A stretch of DNA of 64,000 bases from Streptomyces nymphaeiformis (GTDB lineage: Bacteria; Actinomycetota; Actinomycetes; Streptomycetales; Streptomycetaceae): contig NZ_JACHJY010000007.1 in assembly GCF_014203895.1 (NCBI RefSeq), forward strand, positions 496,001 through 560,000, written 5' to 3'. Of the stretch, positions 9,148 to 17,735 are shown in pieces. Numbering within the stretch: the first letter of the stretch is position 1; each line of letters begins with the position of its first letter. The translations under genes and the position numbers were made by a program. The notes under the pieces are model-generated. The model had not been told where the DNA came from and searched no databases. It saw only the letters and a list, made by a program, of their open reading frames with translations.

Positions 9148-10874
9148 CGGTCCCATCCTTCCAGGACCGGCCCGAAGGCGCGGGCGAGGCTGCCGACGGC
9201 GGCGGGGACACGTCGGCCGAAGGCACAGAGGCTCGCCTCCCTCATCAGCCGTGCCAATCGCTCGTAGGTCTCCCCCGGCCCGCCCGTGCCCTGCGCGAGT
9301 TCACGTCCTCGCCCGGTGCCGATCCGGCAGGGCGAGCAGGCACCGCAGCTCTCGCCGGCGGCGAACTCCCAGATGTGCCTGAGGAGTTCGTGCGGATCGG
9401 TGTCTGCGTCGAAGGCGACCATGCCGCCGTGGCCGAGGGCGGCGCCGTGCGCGGCGAGTTCGGCCGTGGTGAGCGGGACGTCGAGGGCGGTCCCGGCGAG
9501 GAAGCCGCCGAGCGGGCCGCCGATCTGGAGGGCCACGAGCTGACGCCCGTCCTTGAGACCACCGCCGAACCGGGTGACGATCTCGCCCACGGAAGTGCCG
9601 AGTTCGACCTCGTAGGCCCCGGGCCGGGCGAAGCGTTCGGACAGGCACACCAGTTTCGTGCCGGTCTCGTCCGGTACGCCGCGTCGGGCATAGGACGCTC
9701 CGCCGTGGGCGACGATCCAGGGCACGGCTGCCAGCGTCTCCACGTTGTTGACCACGGTCGGTCTGTCCCACAGGCCGTGGTCCGTGGGGTAGGGGGGCCG
9801 GGGGCGCGCACAGCCGCGAGCGCCTTCGAGGCGGGCGATGAGGGCGGTCTCCTCACCGGAGACGTAGGAACCCGCTCCTTCGACGACCTCGACGAACGGC
9901 CGCGGGCCGGCCGCCCCGACCGAAGGAGCCAGGTCGCCCGCCTCCGTCGCGCGTTCCACCGCCCGGCGCAGCCGGGCCATGGCCCTCGGATACTCGGAGC
10001 GCACCAGGACGATCCCGCGCCCGGCGCCGCAGGCGAAGCAGGCCAGCGCGAGTCCCGCGAGGGCGCGCTCGGGGTCCTCCTCCATGAGCAGCCGGTCGGC
10101 GTACGAGCCGGGGTCGCCCTCGTCCCCGTTGGCGATGACGACCGTGCCCGGCTTCCCCGCCGCGGCCCACTTGTCGGCCACCGGGAATCCGGCGCCGCCG
10201 CGCCCGCGGAGTCCCGAGGCGGCGGTCTCCTGCCGTACGTCGTCGGGCCGCAGTCCGGCCACCGCCCGGCGCCACACGTCCCAGGCGTCCTGCCCTCCCA
10301 CGATCCCGGCGAGCAGGACGGGCGCCCCGGTGGTGTCGGCCACGGGGATGCCCGGCGCGCGCGGTTCCGTCCGCCCGCCGAGTTGGTCGGCCAGGTCCGG
10401 GCCCGTGCGAGGCAGGGTGCCGTCGAGAGCAGCGGGGCCCGCGTAGCAGTAGCCGAGACAGTGCACGGTCTGCAGCGAGGTCGAACCCGCCTCGTCGACC
10501 GTGCCCGCCACCACGCCGAGAGCGCGCTCCACCTCCGCCAGATGCTCCCCGCGCCGCGCGGCGAAGCACGCCGTCGCAGTGCACACCCGCACATGCCGCT
10601 CGCCGCGCGGGGTGGCGAGATCGGCGAAGAAGGTGGCGGGGCCGAGCCCCGCGGCGGCCGGGAGTCCGGCTGCCTCCGCAACCTGGGGCGCCCATGCCCC
10701 GGGCTCCTCCGGGGTGCCCGTTCTGGCGCGCTCCAGCGCGGCCGGCAGCAGCCCTGCGTGCCGAGCGGTCAGCTCACGGAGCGCGTCGGGGCGTCGGCCC
10801 GGCTCCCCGGGCATCCGACCGGCCATGGTCCCAGGGTGACCGGCCGCGCCCGCGCCCGCATCCCGACCGGTCAC
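9144..10874 (-). CDS. Fused NuoE/NuoF-type subunit of formate dehydrogenase (NADH-reacting beta subunit)
   Basis: Passes electrons from the molybdenum subunit to NAD+. A NuoE-like thioredoxin-fold domain occupies about 30-155 with [2Fe-2S] ligands Cys98, Cys103, Cys139 and Cys143. The NuoF-like part starts near 180, with the FMN/NADH loop GLRGRGGAGFPVADKW (about 221-236) and NGDEGDPGSY. The [4Fe-4S] ligands are Cys510, Cys513, Cys516 (ESCGACSPCRIG) and Cys550. GTG 10874 overlaps the upstream stop by four bases; ATG codons 17 and 21 codons in are alternatives, since the first 30 residues are low-complexity. Its stop overlaps the alpha subunit start, so the two are translationally coupled. 576 residues. 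Confidence 0.9.
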   Translation of the reverse strand: MTGRDAGAGAAGHPGTMAGRMPGEPGRRPDALRELTARHAGLLPAALERARTGTPEEPGAWAPQVAEAAGLPAAAGLGPATFFADLATPRGERHVRVCTATACFAARRGEHLAEVERALGVVAGTVDEAGSTSLQTVHCLGYCYAGPAALDGTLPRTGPDLADQLGGRTEPRAPGIPVADTTGAPVLLAGIVGGQDAWDVWRRAVAGLRPDDVRQETAASGLRGRGGAGFPVADKWAAAGKPGTVVIANGDEGDPGSYADRLLMEEDPERALAGLALACFACGAGRGIVLVRSEYPRAMARLRRAVERATEAGDLAPSVGAAGPRPFVEVVEGAGSYVSGEETALIARLEGARGCARPRPPYPTDHGLWDRPTVVNNVETLAAVPWIVAHGGASYARRGVPDETGTKLVCLSERFARPGAYEVELGTSVGEIVTRFGGGLKDGRQLVALQIGGPLGGFLAGTALDVPLTTAELAAHGAALGHGGMVAFDADTDPHELLRHIWEFAAGESCGACSPCRIGTGRGRELAQGTGGPGETYERLARLMREASLCAFGRRVPAAVGSLARAFGPVLEGWDR

Positions 10875-11134
10875 TGTCCGCCGCTGCGCAAAGCGGTCAG
10901 GCGCCGGCGGTACTCCTCCTCGTCGATCTCACCGCGCGCCAGTCGCTCGCCCAGGATCTGCTCGGCCGACGCCGCTGGGCCGAAACCCCGAGGCCGTTCC
11001 GCGGCGCGGTCCAGTGAGCGGAAGAGCATCACCGCGGCGGTGATGAGCAGCCCCCAGAAGAGAACCATCCCGGCCGACATGGCGAACCATCCCCATCCAT
11101 TCATGCCGTCGCCGTACCAGAACATCATCGCCAC
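10871..11134 (-). CDS. Small membrane protein with SHOCT domain
   Basis: 87 residues. A single transmembrane segment spans about 13-38 (WGWFAMSAGMVLFWGLLITA), after a short Met/Trp/Gly-rich N-terminus. The C-terminal AEQILGERLARGEIDEEEYRRRL is the short C-terminal (SHOCT) motif. GTG 11134 is preceded by CGGGAG at good distance; its TGA overlaps the GTG of the NuoE/F gene, making it the first gene of the formate dehydrogenase operon. The function of SHOCT proteins is unknown; the position suggests a membrane tether or assembly helper, which is inference. Confidence 0.8.
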   Translation of the reverse strand: MAMMFWYGDGMNGWGWFAMSAGMVLFWGLLITAAVMLFRSLDRAAERPRGFGPAASAEQILGERLARGEIDEEEYRRRLTALRSGGQ

Positions 11135-11366
11135 TCACACTCCCGATGGCGGACCGGCAGGAGCTGGACACTCCTGCCTGCGGCCTGTCCGTCACTCCCA
11201 CCGTGCCCGGCCCAGGACTCCCCGCACAGGGCCGACCGGCCCATGTCGTGGGGCCGCACGGTCACGGAAGGGAACGAGTGGCCCCTGGGACCGAGATCCT
11301 GGCGGCCGGAGTGTGGGAAGCGGCAGGGCACACGCCGCCCACGCGGATCACTGCCGGGAGGTCACG
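11135..11366. promoter_or_regulatory. Divergent promoter region of formate dehydrogenase operon and NarK-like gene
   Basis: These 232 bases separate the leftward SHOCT/formate dehydrogenase operon from the rightward transporter, so both promoters must lie here. A dyad, GGGCCGACCGGCCC, sits at 11229-11242: two 6-base arms around a 2-base centre. From memory it resembles dyads assigned to dormancy-type (DevR/OsdR) response regulators in streptomycetes; this was not checked. The transporter's GGGAG ribosome site is at 11356-11360. Confidence 0.5.
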
Positions 11367-12581
11367 ATGGTCCGGAACACGGGGAGCCGACCGGTTGCGG
11401 ACGCGCCGCAACCGTGGCAGATGCTGATCCTCGCCACCACCGGGTTCGCGCTCTGCTTCTGGGCGTGGGCCCTGCTGGCCCCTCTCGGCCCGCGGCTCCG
11501 GGACGACCTCGCCCTCAGTTCGTTCGAGCAGTCGCTGGTGGTCGCCGTGCCCGTGGTGGTCGGCGCGCTCGGCCGGATCCCGGCGGGGGCGCTGACGGAC
11601 CGGTGGGGGGCACGCCGGGTCTTCCCCCTCGTCGCGGCCCTGACGATCCTGCCCGTGCTGTATCTGGGCCACCTGGCCGACTCGCTGGCCGAGGTGCTCG
11701 TAGGCGGCTTCCTCCTCGGGCTCGGGGGTACGGCCTTCGCCGTCGGCGTACCGTTTGTCAACGCCTGGTACCCACCCGCACGGCGGGGTGTCGCCCTCGG
11801 AATCTTCGGCATCGGCACTGGTGGTACGGCCCTGTCGGCGTTCACCACCGTCCAGCTCGCCGACGCCGTCGGGCGCGCCTTCCCCTTCGATCTCGTGGCC
11901 GGCTGCCTCGCCGTGTACGCCGTGGTGGCCCGGTTCCTGCTCCGCGACCGTCCGGGACGCGCGACGGCAACGGGGTCGATGGTGTCACGCACGGCGCTGG
12001 CCATGCGGACGCCGGCCACCTGGCAGCTGGCGTTCCTGTACGCCGTGTCCTTCGGAGGGTTCGTCGCGTTCAGCGTCTACCTCCCGACCTACCTCACCCG
12101 GGCCTACGAGCTCGGCCGCTCCGACGCGGCACTGCGGACGGCGGGATTCGTCGTCCTCGCCGTGGCGATGCGGCCGGTGGGCGGCTGGCTCTCGGACCGT
12201 ACTCACCCCGTCCCCGTACTGACTGTTTCGTACGGTGTCGTTTCGGCGTGCGCCTTGGTCGCGGCGTTCGAGGCGGGCCTGGTCCCGGTGGGAACGGCGG
12301 CCTTCTTCGGCATGGCCGCCGGCCTGGGAGCCGGGTCCGGGGCCGTCTTCGCGCTCGTCGCACGTCTGGTTCCGGCCGAGCGGGTCGGCTCGGTGACCGG
12401 AGTGGTCGGTGCGGCGGGTGGTCTCGGAGGCTTCTTCCCGCCCCTCGTGATGGGAGCGGTCGACAGCGTCGCCCACGACTACACGTGGGGGTTCGTCCTC
12501 CTCGCCGTCACCGCGACGGCCGCGGGCAGCCTGGCCGCCACCGCTGTCCGTAGACGCGCCCGAGCCGCCGCAGACGTCTGA
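11367..12581 (+). CDS. Major facilitator transporter, NarK nitrate/nitrite porter type
   Basis: 404-residue inner-membrane protein with about twelve hydrophobic segments. The MFS loop motif after segment 2 reads GALTDRWGARR. FVNAWYPPARRGVALGIFGIGTGGTALSAF matches the region of the NarK/NasA subfamily that carries nitrate-signature glycines; a second glycine-rich stretch is GVVGAAGGLGGFFPP. Start ATG 11367 follows GGGAG with 6 bases spacing; the open frame extends 2.2 kb upstream only because it reads antisense through the formate dehydrogenase genes. It is divergent from formate dehydrogenase, so nitrate uptake or nitrite export could pair with formate oxidation. No nitrate reductase genes are in the window. 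Substrate is inferred from similarity only. Confidence 0.82.
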   Translation: MVRNTGSRPVADAPQPWQMLILATTGFALCFWAWALLAPLGPRLRDDLALSSFEQSLVVAVPVVVGALGRIPAGALTDRWGARRVFPLVAALTILPVLYLGHLADSLAEVLVGGFLLGLGGTAFAVGVPFVNAWYPPARRGVALGIFGIGTGGTALSAFTTVQLADAVGRAFPFDLVAGCLAVYAVVARFLLRDRPGRATATGSMVSRTALAMRTPATWQLAFLYAVSFGGFVAFSVYLPTYLTRAYELGRSDAALRTAGFVVLAVAMRPVGGWLSDRTHPVPVLTVSYGVVSACALVAAFEAGLVPVGTAAFFGMAAGLGAGSGAVFALVARLVPAERVGSVTGVVGAAGGLGGFFPPLVMGAVDSVAHDYTWGFVLLAVTATAAGSLAATAVRRRARAAADV

Positions 12582-12669
12582 CGGCGGATGCCTGCCCGCG
12601 CCAACGGACAGCGCCGATGGACAGCGTCGGCAGACCGCTCGAAGCGGCCCTCCCGGCGCCTCGGCGATT

Positions 12670-12683
12670 GGGCCCTTCGGCCC
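12670..12683. promoter_or_regulatory. GGGCC-n4-GGCCC dyad upstream of ABC transporter operon
   Basis: GGGCCCTTCGGCCC lies 50 bases before the ABC ATPase start and has the same outer arms as the dyad in the formate dehydrogenase/NarK promoter. It could be a regulator site or a small hairpin following the transporter gene that ends at 12581. Confidence 0.3.
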
Positions 12684-12732
12684 CTTGTCGGGCCTGGGTG
12701 GCCGTAGCGCAGCGCTTCCTCCGGAGGTTGGG

Positions 12733-13479
12733 ATGGAGACCATGAACACCGACCGGGCACTCCTCGTCGCCACCGGGGTACGCAAGATCTACCGGACGGG
12801 CTCCGTCGCGGTCACCGCCCTGCTCGACCTGGACCTCCTCGTACGCCACGGCGAGATGGTCGGGGTCATGGGTCCGTCCGGTTCCGGAAAGACCACGCTG
12901 CTGAACTGTCTCTCGGGACTCGACGACATCGACGGCGGTCGGGTGGAGGTCGACGGTCACGACCTGTTCGCCATGTCGGACGCCGCGCGCACGGAGCACC
13001 GGGCCCACACCATGGGCTTCGTCTTCCAAGCGTTCAACCTCATCCCCGTCTTCTCCGCCGTGGAGAACGTCGAACTGCCCCTGCTGCTCGTGGGCACCCG
13101 GCCGCGCGAGGCGCGCCGCAGAGCCCTGGAGATGCTCGACCGGGTGGGCCTCGGCCACCGGGTCGAGCACCGGCCGAGCGAGATGTCCGGCGGTGAACAG
13201 CAGCGGGTGACCATCGCCCGCGCCCTCGCCGGACGTCCGGCCATCGTCTGGGCGGACGAACCGACGGGCAACCTGGACAGCGCGATGGCAGACCAGGTCA
13301 TGGACCTGCTGTGCGAGCTCAACCAGGACGAGGGCCAGACGATCGTCCTGGTCACGCACGACAGCGCCATCGGCGCGCGTGTCCCCCGGCTGATCCGGAT
13401 GCGCGACGGGCAACTGGTCGACGACGTCCGCCAGGCCGTCACCGCTCCGGCCGCGATCCGTGACTTCCCCATGGGCTGA
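12733..13479 (+). CDS. ABC transporter ATP-binding protein (MacB/LolD type)
   Basis: Energises the adjacent FtsX-type permease. 248 residues with Walker A GPSGSGKTT, Q-loop FVFQAFNLIP, signature MSGGEQQRV, Walker B IVWADEP and switch THD. Start ATG 12733 is preceded by GGAGG at 12723-12727 with 5 bases spacing; a second ATG at 12742 is less well placed. The permease starts two bases after the stop. The pair belongs to the family of lipoprotein- or drug-export and mechanotransmission systems rather than importers; the substrate cannot be told from the sequence. Confidence 0.92.
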   Translation: METMNTDRALLVATGVRKIYRTGSVAVTALLDLDLLVRHGEMVGVMGPSGSGKTTLLNCLSGLDDIDGGRVEVDGHDLFAMSDAARTEHRAHTMGFVFQAFNLIPVFSAVENVELPLLLVGTRPREARRRALEMLDRVGLGHRVEHRPSEMSGGEQQRVTIARALAGRPAIVWADEPTGNLDSAMADQVMDLLCELNQDEGQTIVLVTHDSAIGARVPRLIRMRDGQLVDDVRQAVTAPAAIRDFPMG

Positions 13480-13481
13480 CC

Positions 13482-16418
13482 ATGTACCCGAACCTCCTCG
13501 TCCCGTTGCTCAGCGCCCTCGTGCTCGCCCTCGCGGCCCTGGTGCTGGTGGCCGTCCGGCAGCCGGTGTCACGACGGCTGGCCTTCCGGCAGGTCGCCCG
13601 CCGGCGCACCGAGGCAGTGCTGGTGATCGGCGGATCGATGCTCGGCACGGCCATCGTCATCGGCGCCCTGGTCGTCGGTGACACCTTGAACTTCTCCGTA
13701 CGCCAGGAGGCGTACCGCACTCTGGGGCCGGTGGACGAGCGTGTCGTCGCACCCCCTGGACCGACCGGTCGCGTCGTCACGGAACGACTGGCCGGCCTGG
13801 TCGGCGATCCCGATGTCGACGGTGTTCTGAATGCCGGGGCCGCGCAGGCATCGGCCGTCAGCGGTGCCGGTGGCCGCAAGGTCGCCGAGCCGCGCGTCCT
13901 GGCCTGGCAGATGGACTTCGACAAGGCATCGCGGTTCGGCGCGGCAGGGGGCGACTCCGGTCTCGGCGGACCGAACCCGAAGCCCGGCCAGGTCGTGGTC
14001 AACGAGCCGCTGGCGCGGTCCCTGAGCGTGGGAGCCGGTGACCCGATCACGGTGTACCTGTTCGGGGCACCGCAGACGTACCGGGTCGAGCGTGTGGTCC
14101 CAGAGCAGGGTCTTGCCGGTGTGGGCCTCGGCGGCAGACTGAACCGCGACGTCTTCCTGCCGCCGCAGGCCCTGGACTCCGCCGCCCGGGCCGCCGGAAC
14201 GGAGCCGCGCTCGGTCACCTTCGTGTCCAACCGAGGCGGCGTCGAGAGCGGCGAAGCCCTGACCGACCGCGTGACCACCGACATCCGGCAGGCTCTGGGA
14301 CCGCTCGCCGACCAGACGGCGATCGACACTCCGAAGCACACCGTGCTGCGGGACGCCAAGCAGGCCGGGGACTCCCTCGGAGCCCTGTTCCTCATGATCG
14401 GCAGCTTCAGCATCATCGCGGGCGCCCTGCTGCTGGTGAACATCTTCGTGATGCTCGGCGAGGAGCGGAAATCCCAGATGGGCATGGTGCGGGCCGTCGG
14501 GATGAAGCGCTCGCGCCTCGTCGGGTCCTTCACCCTCGAAGGGGCGACGTACGCGTTGCTGTCGGCGCTGCCGGGCGTGGCCATCGGGGTCGCCGTCGGC
14601 TGGGGCGTCGCCGTGGTGGCGGCGCAGATCTTCCAGGGCTGGTCCGTCGGCGGAAGCAGCATCCGCATCGCTTTCGCGATCACTCCTACCAGCGTCCTCA
14701 ACGGACTGGCCATGGGCCTGCTCATCGCCTTCGCCGCGATCCTCGCGACCAGCGTGCGGATCAGCAGGTTCAACATCATCGCCGCCATCCGCGACCTCCC
14801 CGCCACACCCGGACAGCGTCCACGCCGCCGTCTGCTTGCGGTCTCCACCACCCTGGCCGTCCTCTGCGCGCTCGTGGCCGTCCCGGCCGTGGCGCGCAGC
14901 CAGCCCGACGCGACGTACCTCATGCCGGCGCTCGCCCTCGCCTTCGCCACTCCGGCACTGCTGCGCGTCCTCCCCCGTCACACGGTCACCACCCTGGTCG
15001 CCGGAGCCGTACTCGCCTGGACGCTCCTGGCACCCGTCATACGCCCCCGGATCTTCGACACGCCCTCCATGTCCGTGTACGTCATCCAGGGCGCCCTGGC
15101 CGCCTTCTCCGCCGTGGTGCTCGTCAGCGACAACCAGAAGACCCTGCTCCGCCCCGTACGGCGGCTCCTCCAGCGCCCTACGGAAGGCGGCCTCGCGGCG
15201 CGGCTCGCGGTCGCGTACCCCTTGGCCAAGCGCTTCAGGACCGGCGCGACGCTGGTGATGTACACGCTGATCGTGTTCGTCCTGGTGCTCCTGACGGAAA
15301 TCTCGGGCATTCTCCGCGCCGGCGTCGACGGAGTCGTCGCCGACGCCACCGCCGGATACTCCCTTCGGCTGGACTACAACCCCGAGGTCGCGGGCGATCG
15401 ACTCGTCTCCGATCTGCGCGGCGGCCCGTCGGCCGCCGGGATCTCCGCCGTGACACCGTTGCTCAACGCCACCGGGCGGGCCACCGATCCGGGTGGTCGC
15501 GGCCCTCAGCCTCTGGACACCGCCGTCGTCGGCGTACCCGACGGGGCGATCTCCGGCATCACGTTCCGCGAGCGGCTGCCTGGCCTGGCCGACGACCCCG
15601 CGGTATGGCGGGCTCTCGCCTCCGACCCCCGCTACGTCGTTCTCGACGGCTTCTTCGGCAGCACCGGCGGCCCGGTCGGCGACTACTACGACCCCGGGGA
15701 CACCCTCACCCTGACGGATCCCCGGACGGGCCGCAGCGAACAGAAGGTCATCGCCGGCGTGCTCAGCAACGGCATGGTCTTCTACCCTGGCACGGGCGCG
15801 AGTTCGACCACCTACCCGGTCGTGATGAGCGAGCAGGCCACGCACGAACTCTTCGGCAGCCAGGCACAGAACGCCTCCGCACTGGTGAGAACCAGCCCTG
15901 GCACCGCACCCGACACGTTGGCGACCCAACTGCAGGGCGAGCAGCTCTCCTCCAGCCTGGTCGCCACGCCCATCGAGTCGGACATCCGCCGCCAGTTCGA
16001 CTCCAGCACCGCCTTCTTCCGCCTCATGCAGGGCTTCCTCGTCCTCGGCCTCGGCGTGGGCATCACCGGCCTCGGTGTCGTCATGGTCCGAGCCGTACGC
16101 GAACGCCGCCGCACCATCGGAATCCTCCGGGCCCTCGGCTTCCGGGCACGGACCGTCCAGCGGTCCTTCCTGTGGGAGAGCACCTTCGTGGCGGTGGAGG
16201 GAATCGTGCTCGGATCCCTGCTGGGCGTGCTGACGACCTGGCTGATGTACCAGAACAGCGCCGCATTCGAGGGCCTCGAAGGAGGGTTCCCCGTCGAATG
16301 GGCCAGCGTCGGCGGCCTGGCGGCAGCCACCTTCGTCGCGTCGCTCCTGGCCACGATCGGACCAGCACGGCGCGCGGCCGCCATCCGCCCGGCCCTCGCG
16401 GTCCGCGTCACCGAATGA
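13482..16418 (+). CDS. FtsX-family ABC transporter permease (double module)
   Basis: 978-residue membrane protein. An N-terminal hydrophobic helix (about 5-25) and VLVIGGSMLGTAIVIGALVV precede a large extracytoplasmic domain. A first FtsX core lies around 290-440 (LFLMIGSFSIIAGALLLVNIFVML, then EERKSQMGMVRAVGMKRSRL). Several central membrane segments and a second extracytoplasmic domain follow. A second FtsX core ends the protein (MQGFLVLGLGVGITGLGVVMVRAVRERRRTIGILRALGF). The fused double module is common in actinobacteria. It partners the ATPase two bases upstream. ATG 13482 has no strong ribosome site, consistent with translational coupling. Confidence 0.9.
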   Translation: MYPNLLVPLLSALVLALAALVLVAVRQPVSRRLAFRQVARRRTEAVLVIGGSMLGTAIVIGALVVGDTLNFSVRQEAYRTLGPVDERVVAPPGPTGRVVTERLAGLVGDPDVDGVLNAGAAQASAVSGAGGRKVAEPRVLAWQMDFDKASRFGAAGGDSGLGGPNPKPGQVVVNEPLARSLSVGAGDPITVYLFGAPQTYRVERVVPEQGLAGVGLGGRLNRDVFLPPQALDSAARAAGTEPRSVTFVSNRGGVESGEALTDRVTTDIRQALGPLADQTAIDTPKHTVLRDAKQAGDSLGALFLMIGSFSIIAGALLLVNIFVMLGEERKSQMGMVRAVGMKRSRLVGSFTLEGATYALLSALPGVAIGVAVGWGVAVVAAQIFQGWSVGGSSIRIAFAITPTSVLNGLAMGLLIAFAAILATSVRISRFNIIAAIRDLPATPGQRPRRRLLAVSTTLAVLCALVAVPAVARSQPDATYLMPALALAFATPALLRVLPRHTVTTLVAGAVLAWTLLAPVIRPRIFDTPSMSVYVIQGALAAFSAVVLVSDNQKTLLRPVRRLLQRPTEGGLAARLAVAYPLAKRFRTGATLVMYTLIVFVLVLLTEISGILRAGVDGVVADATAGYSLRLDYNPEVAGDRLVSDLRGGPSAAGISAVTPLLNATGRATDPGGRGPQPLDTAVVGVPDGAISGITFRERLPGLADDPAVWRALASDPRYVVLDGFFGSTGGPVGDYYDPGDTLTLTDPRTGRSEQKVIAGVLSNGMVFYPGTGASSTTYPVVMSEQATHELFGSQAQNASALVRTSPGTAPDTLATQLQGEQLSSSLVATPIESDIRRQFDSSTAFFRLMQGFLVLGLGVGITGLGVVMVRAVRERRRTIGILRALGFRARTVQRSFLWESTFVAVEGIVLGSLLGVLTTWLMYQNSAAFEGLEGGFPVEWASVGGLAAATFVASLLATIGPARRAAAIRPALAVRVTE

Positions 16419-16504
16419 CGGGCAACCCGGGACAGCTCATCTGGCCAACCCACTGGTGAGGCGCCGCCGTCACGAAATCCACTTCCGAGCGCACCGCCGC
16501 CTCG

Positions 16505-17023
16505 TCACGCGACGAGCTCCCGGGCGATGTCGTCCGCCCAGGCGTCGATCGCCGCCCAATCCCTGTGGTCCCCGTAACGGCAACCAAGCAACCGGAACAA
16601 CAAGGCACCCTTCCGGTCGAGGTGCTCGCGCCGGATCACGCCCGAGAAGCGCCTATGGTCCCGAGGACGGACGACCTCGACGAGAGCAGAAATACGCGGC
16701 TGCACCTTGCGTTCGGCAAGTCGGCGTAACGGCCCGGGCAAAGCCGCGGCCATGCCGACGCTGAACATCCACGTCGGCTGATCGCCCATGCGATCAGCAT
16801 TGCTCCTGACGAAGCCTTCCGCTGCTGGCAGCCAAGCGCCGTCATGGACCGCGCTGCCCAGCACAAGCGCTTCGCCCGGCGAAGGCCCCTGCCTATCAGA
16901 GGGCGCGGGCAGCGCCTGGATCTCCACATGGTGTCCGTTCAGGCGCAATCGCTCACCGATCCGGTCGGCGATCTCCTCCGTGGAGTGATGCTCGGACGCA
17001 TAGAGCACCCGAACGGAGGCCAC
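16505..17023 (-). CDS. Flavodoxin-domain protein (HemG-like)
   Basis: 172 residues with the flavodoxin FMN-loop pattern VLYASEHHSTEEIADRIGERL at the N-terminus, LVLGSAVHDGAWLPAAEGFV in the middle and a C-terminal Trp/Asp-rich helix. The fold resembles menaquinone-dependent protoporphyrinogen oxidase-like flavodoxins; a general electron carrier role is equally possible. GTG 17023 starts 6 bases after the stop of the GYD-domain gene, so the two form a small operon. Convergent with the FtsX permease gene upstream. Confidence 0.8.
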   Translation of the reverse strand: MASVRVLYASEHHSTEEIADRIGERLRLNGHHVEIQALPAPSDRQGPSPGEALVLGSAVHDGAWLPAAEGFVRSNADRMGDQPTWMFSVGMAAALPGPLRRLAERKVQPRISALVEVVRPRDHRRFSGVIRREHLDRKGALLFRLLGCRYGDHRDWAAIDAWADDIARELVA

Positions 17024-17029
17024 TGCAGC

Positions 17030-17362
17030 TCACCGCTCCGCGCCGGGAGCCCGGTACCGGACTTGCCCGGCTCTGCCCAGGGCATCCAGTGTTTCATCGA
17101 CGGTCAGGAGAACGGTCGTCTCGAAAGAGCTGAGCGCGCCGCCCCCACTGATCGCCAGCCCAACCGCAGCCATGGACACGTTGTCCGGGGCCTCCCACAG
17201 GTTGTAGCCGTCATGCGTGCCGAAGGCGTACCAGAAGCCGTGGAGCTTCCCACCGACAGACTCGATGTACGACCGAGCGGCTTCTGCGCGGTCCTCGGGG
17301 TGCCCAATCAACCTCGCCCAGGTCTCCGGCGTGTAGCTGAACCTGGATAGATAAAGCGGCAT
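17030..17362 (-). CDS. GYD-domain protein
   Basis: 110 residues. The opening PLYLSRFSYTPETWARLI and the central AFGTHDGYNLWEAPDN are typical of the GYD family, named after that Gly-Tyr-Asp motif. These are small ferredoxin-like-fold proteins of unknown function. ATG 17362 follows AAGGAGA at good spacing; the longer open frame to 17464 adds 34 residues without family similarity. First gene of a pair with the flavodoxin. Confidence 0.82.
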   Translation of the reverse strand: MPLYLSRFSYTPETWARLIGHPEDRAEAARSYIESVGGKLHGFWYAFGTHDGYNLWEAPDNVSMAAVGLAISGGGALSSFETTVLLTVDETLDALGRAGQVRYRAPGAER

Positions 17363-17735
17363 CGGGTCTCTCCTTCGTTTCCCCCACCGATGCCCGCGCT
17401 GGGGTGGAGAGGCGTCGGATGTGGCCCGCAGATCCCCCGAACAGCCGGGCACGATGACCGGCACAGCCCACCCTCGGCGGTGAGCGTGCGGCCTGGTCCG
17501 TACGCAGAGGGTTTACGTTTTGGGCTGTGATGGAAGCGGTGGACGCCCCAGATTGCCGGCAGCGAAGACACCAACTGGTCGGGCTGGGTTGAACGTCCGC
17601 ACCTCTGCAGCGCCCAGTGCAAACGGCGGCAGCTGCCGCCGGTGTTCGGTATCGCCTGGCCTACGGTCTACTGCACGGTGCTTGCGCCGAGAAAGCGGTG
17701 ACAGACGATCGACTGATCACCACCCGAGGCACGCC
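17363..17735. other. Intergenic region with 18-bp palindrome
   Basis: 373 bases between the GYD gene start and the end of the histidine kinase gene. I see no credible gene. It must hold the promoter of the GYD/flavodoxin operon. CGGCGGCAGCTGCCGCCG at 17624-17641 is a perfect palindrome about 95 bases past the kinase stop; it may act as a terminator stem or a protein site. Confidence 0.5.

Noticed and set aside
9093..11366. N-terminal extension of the NarK-like protein by about 758 codons
   Set aside because: It reads antisense through the formate dehydrogenase genes; the transporter has a proper start and ribosome site at 11367.
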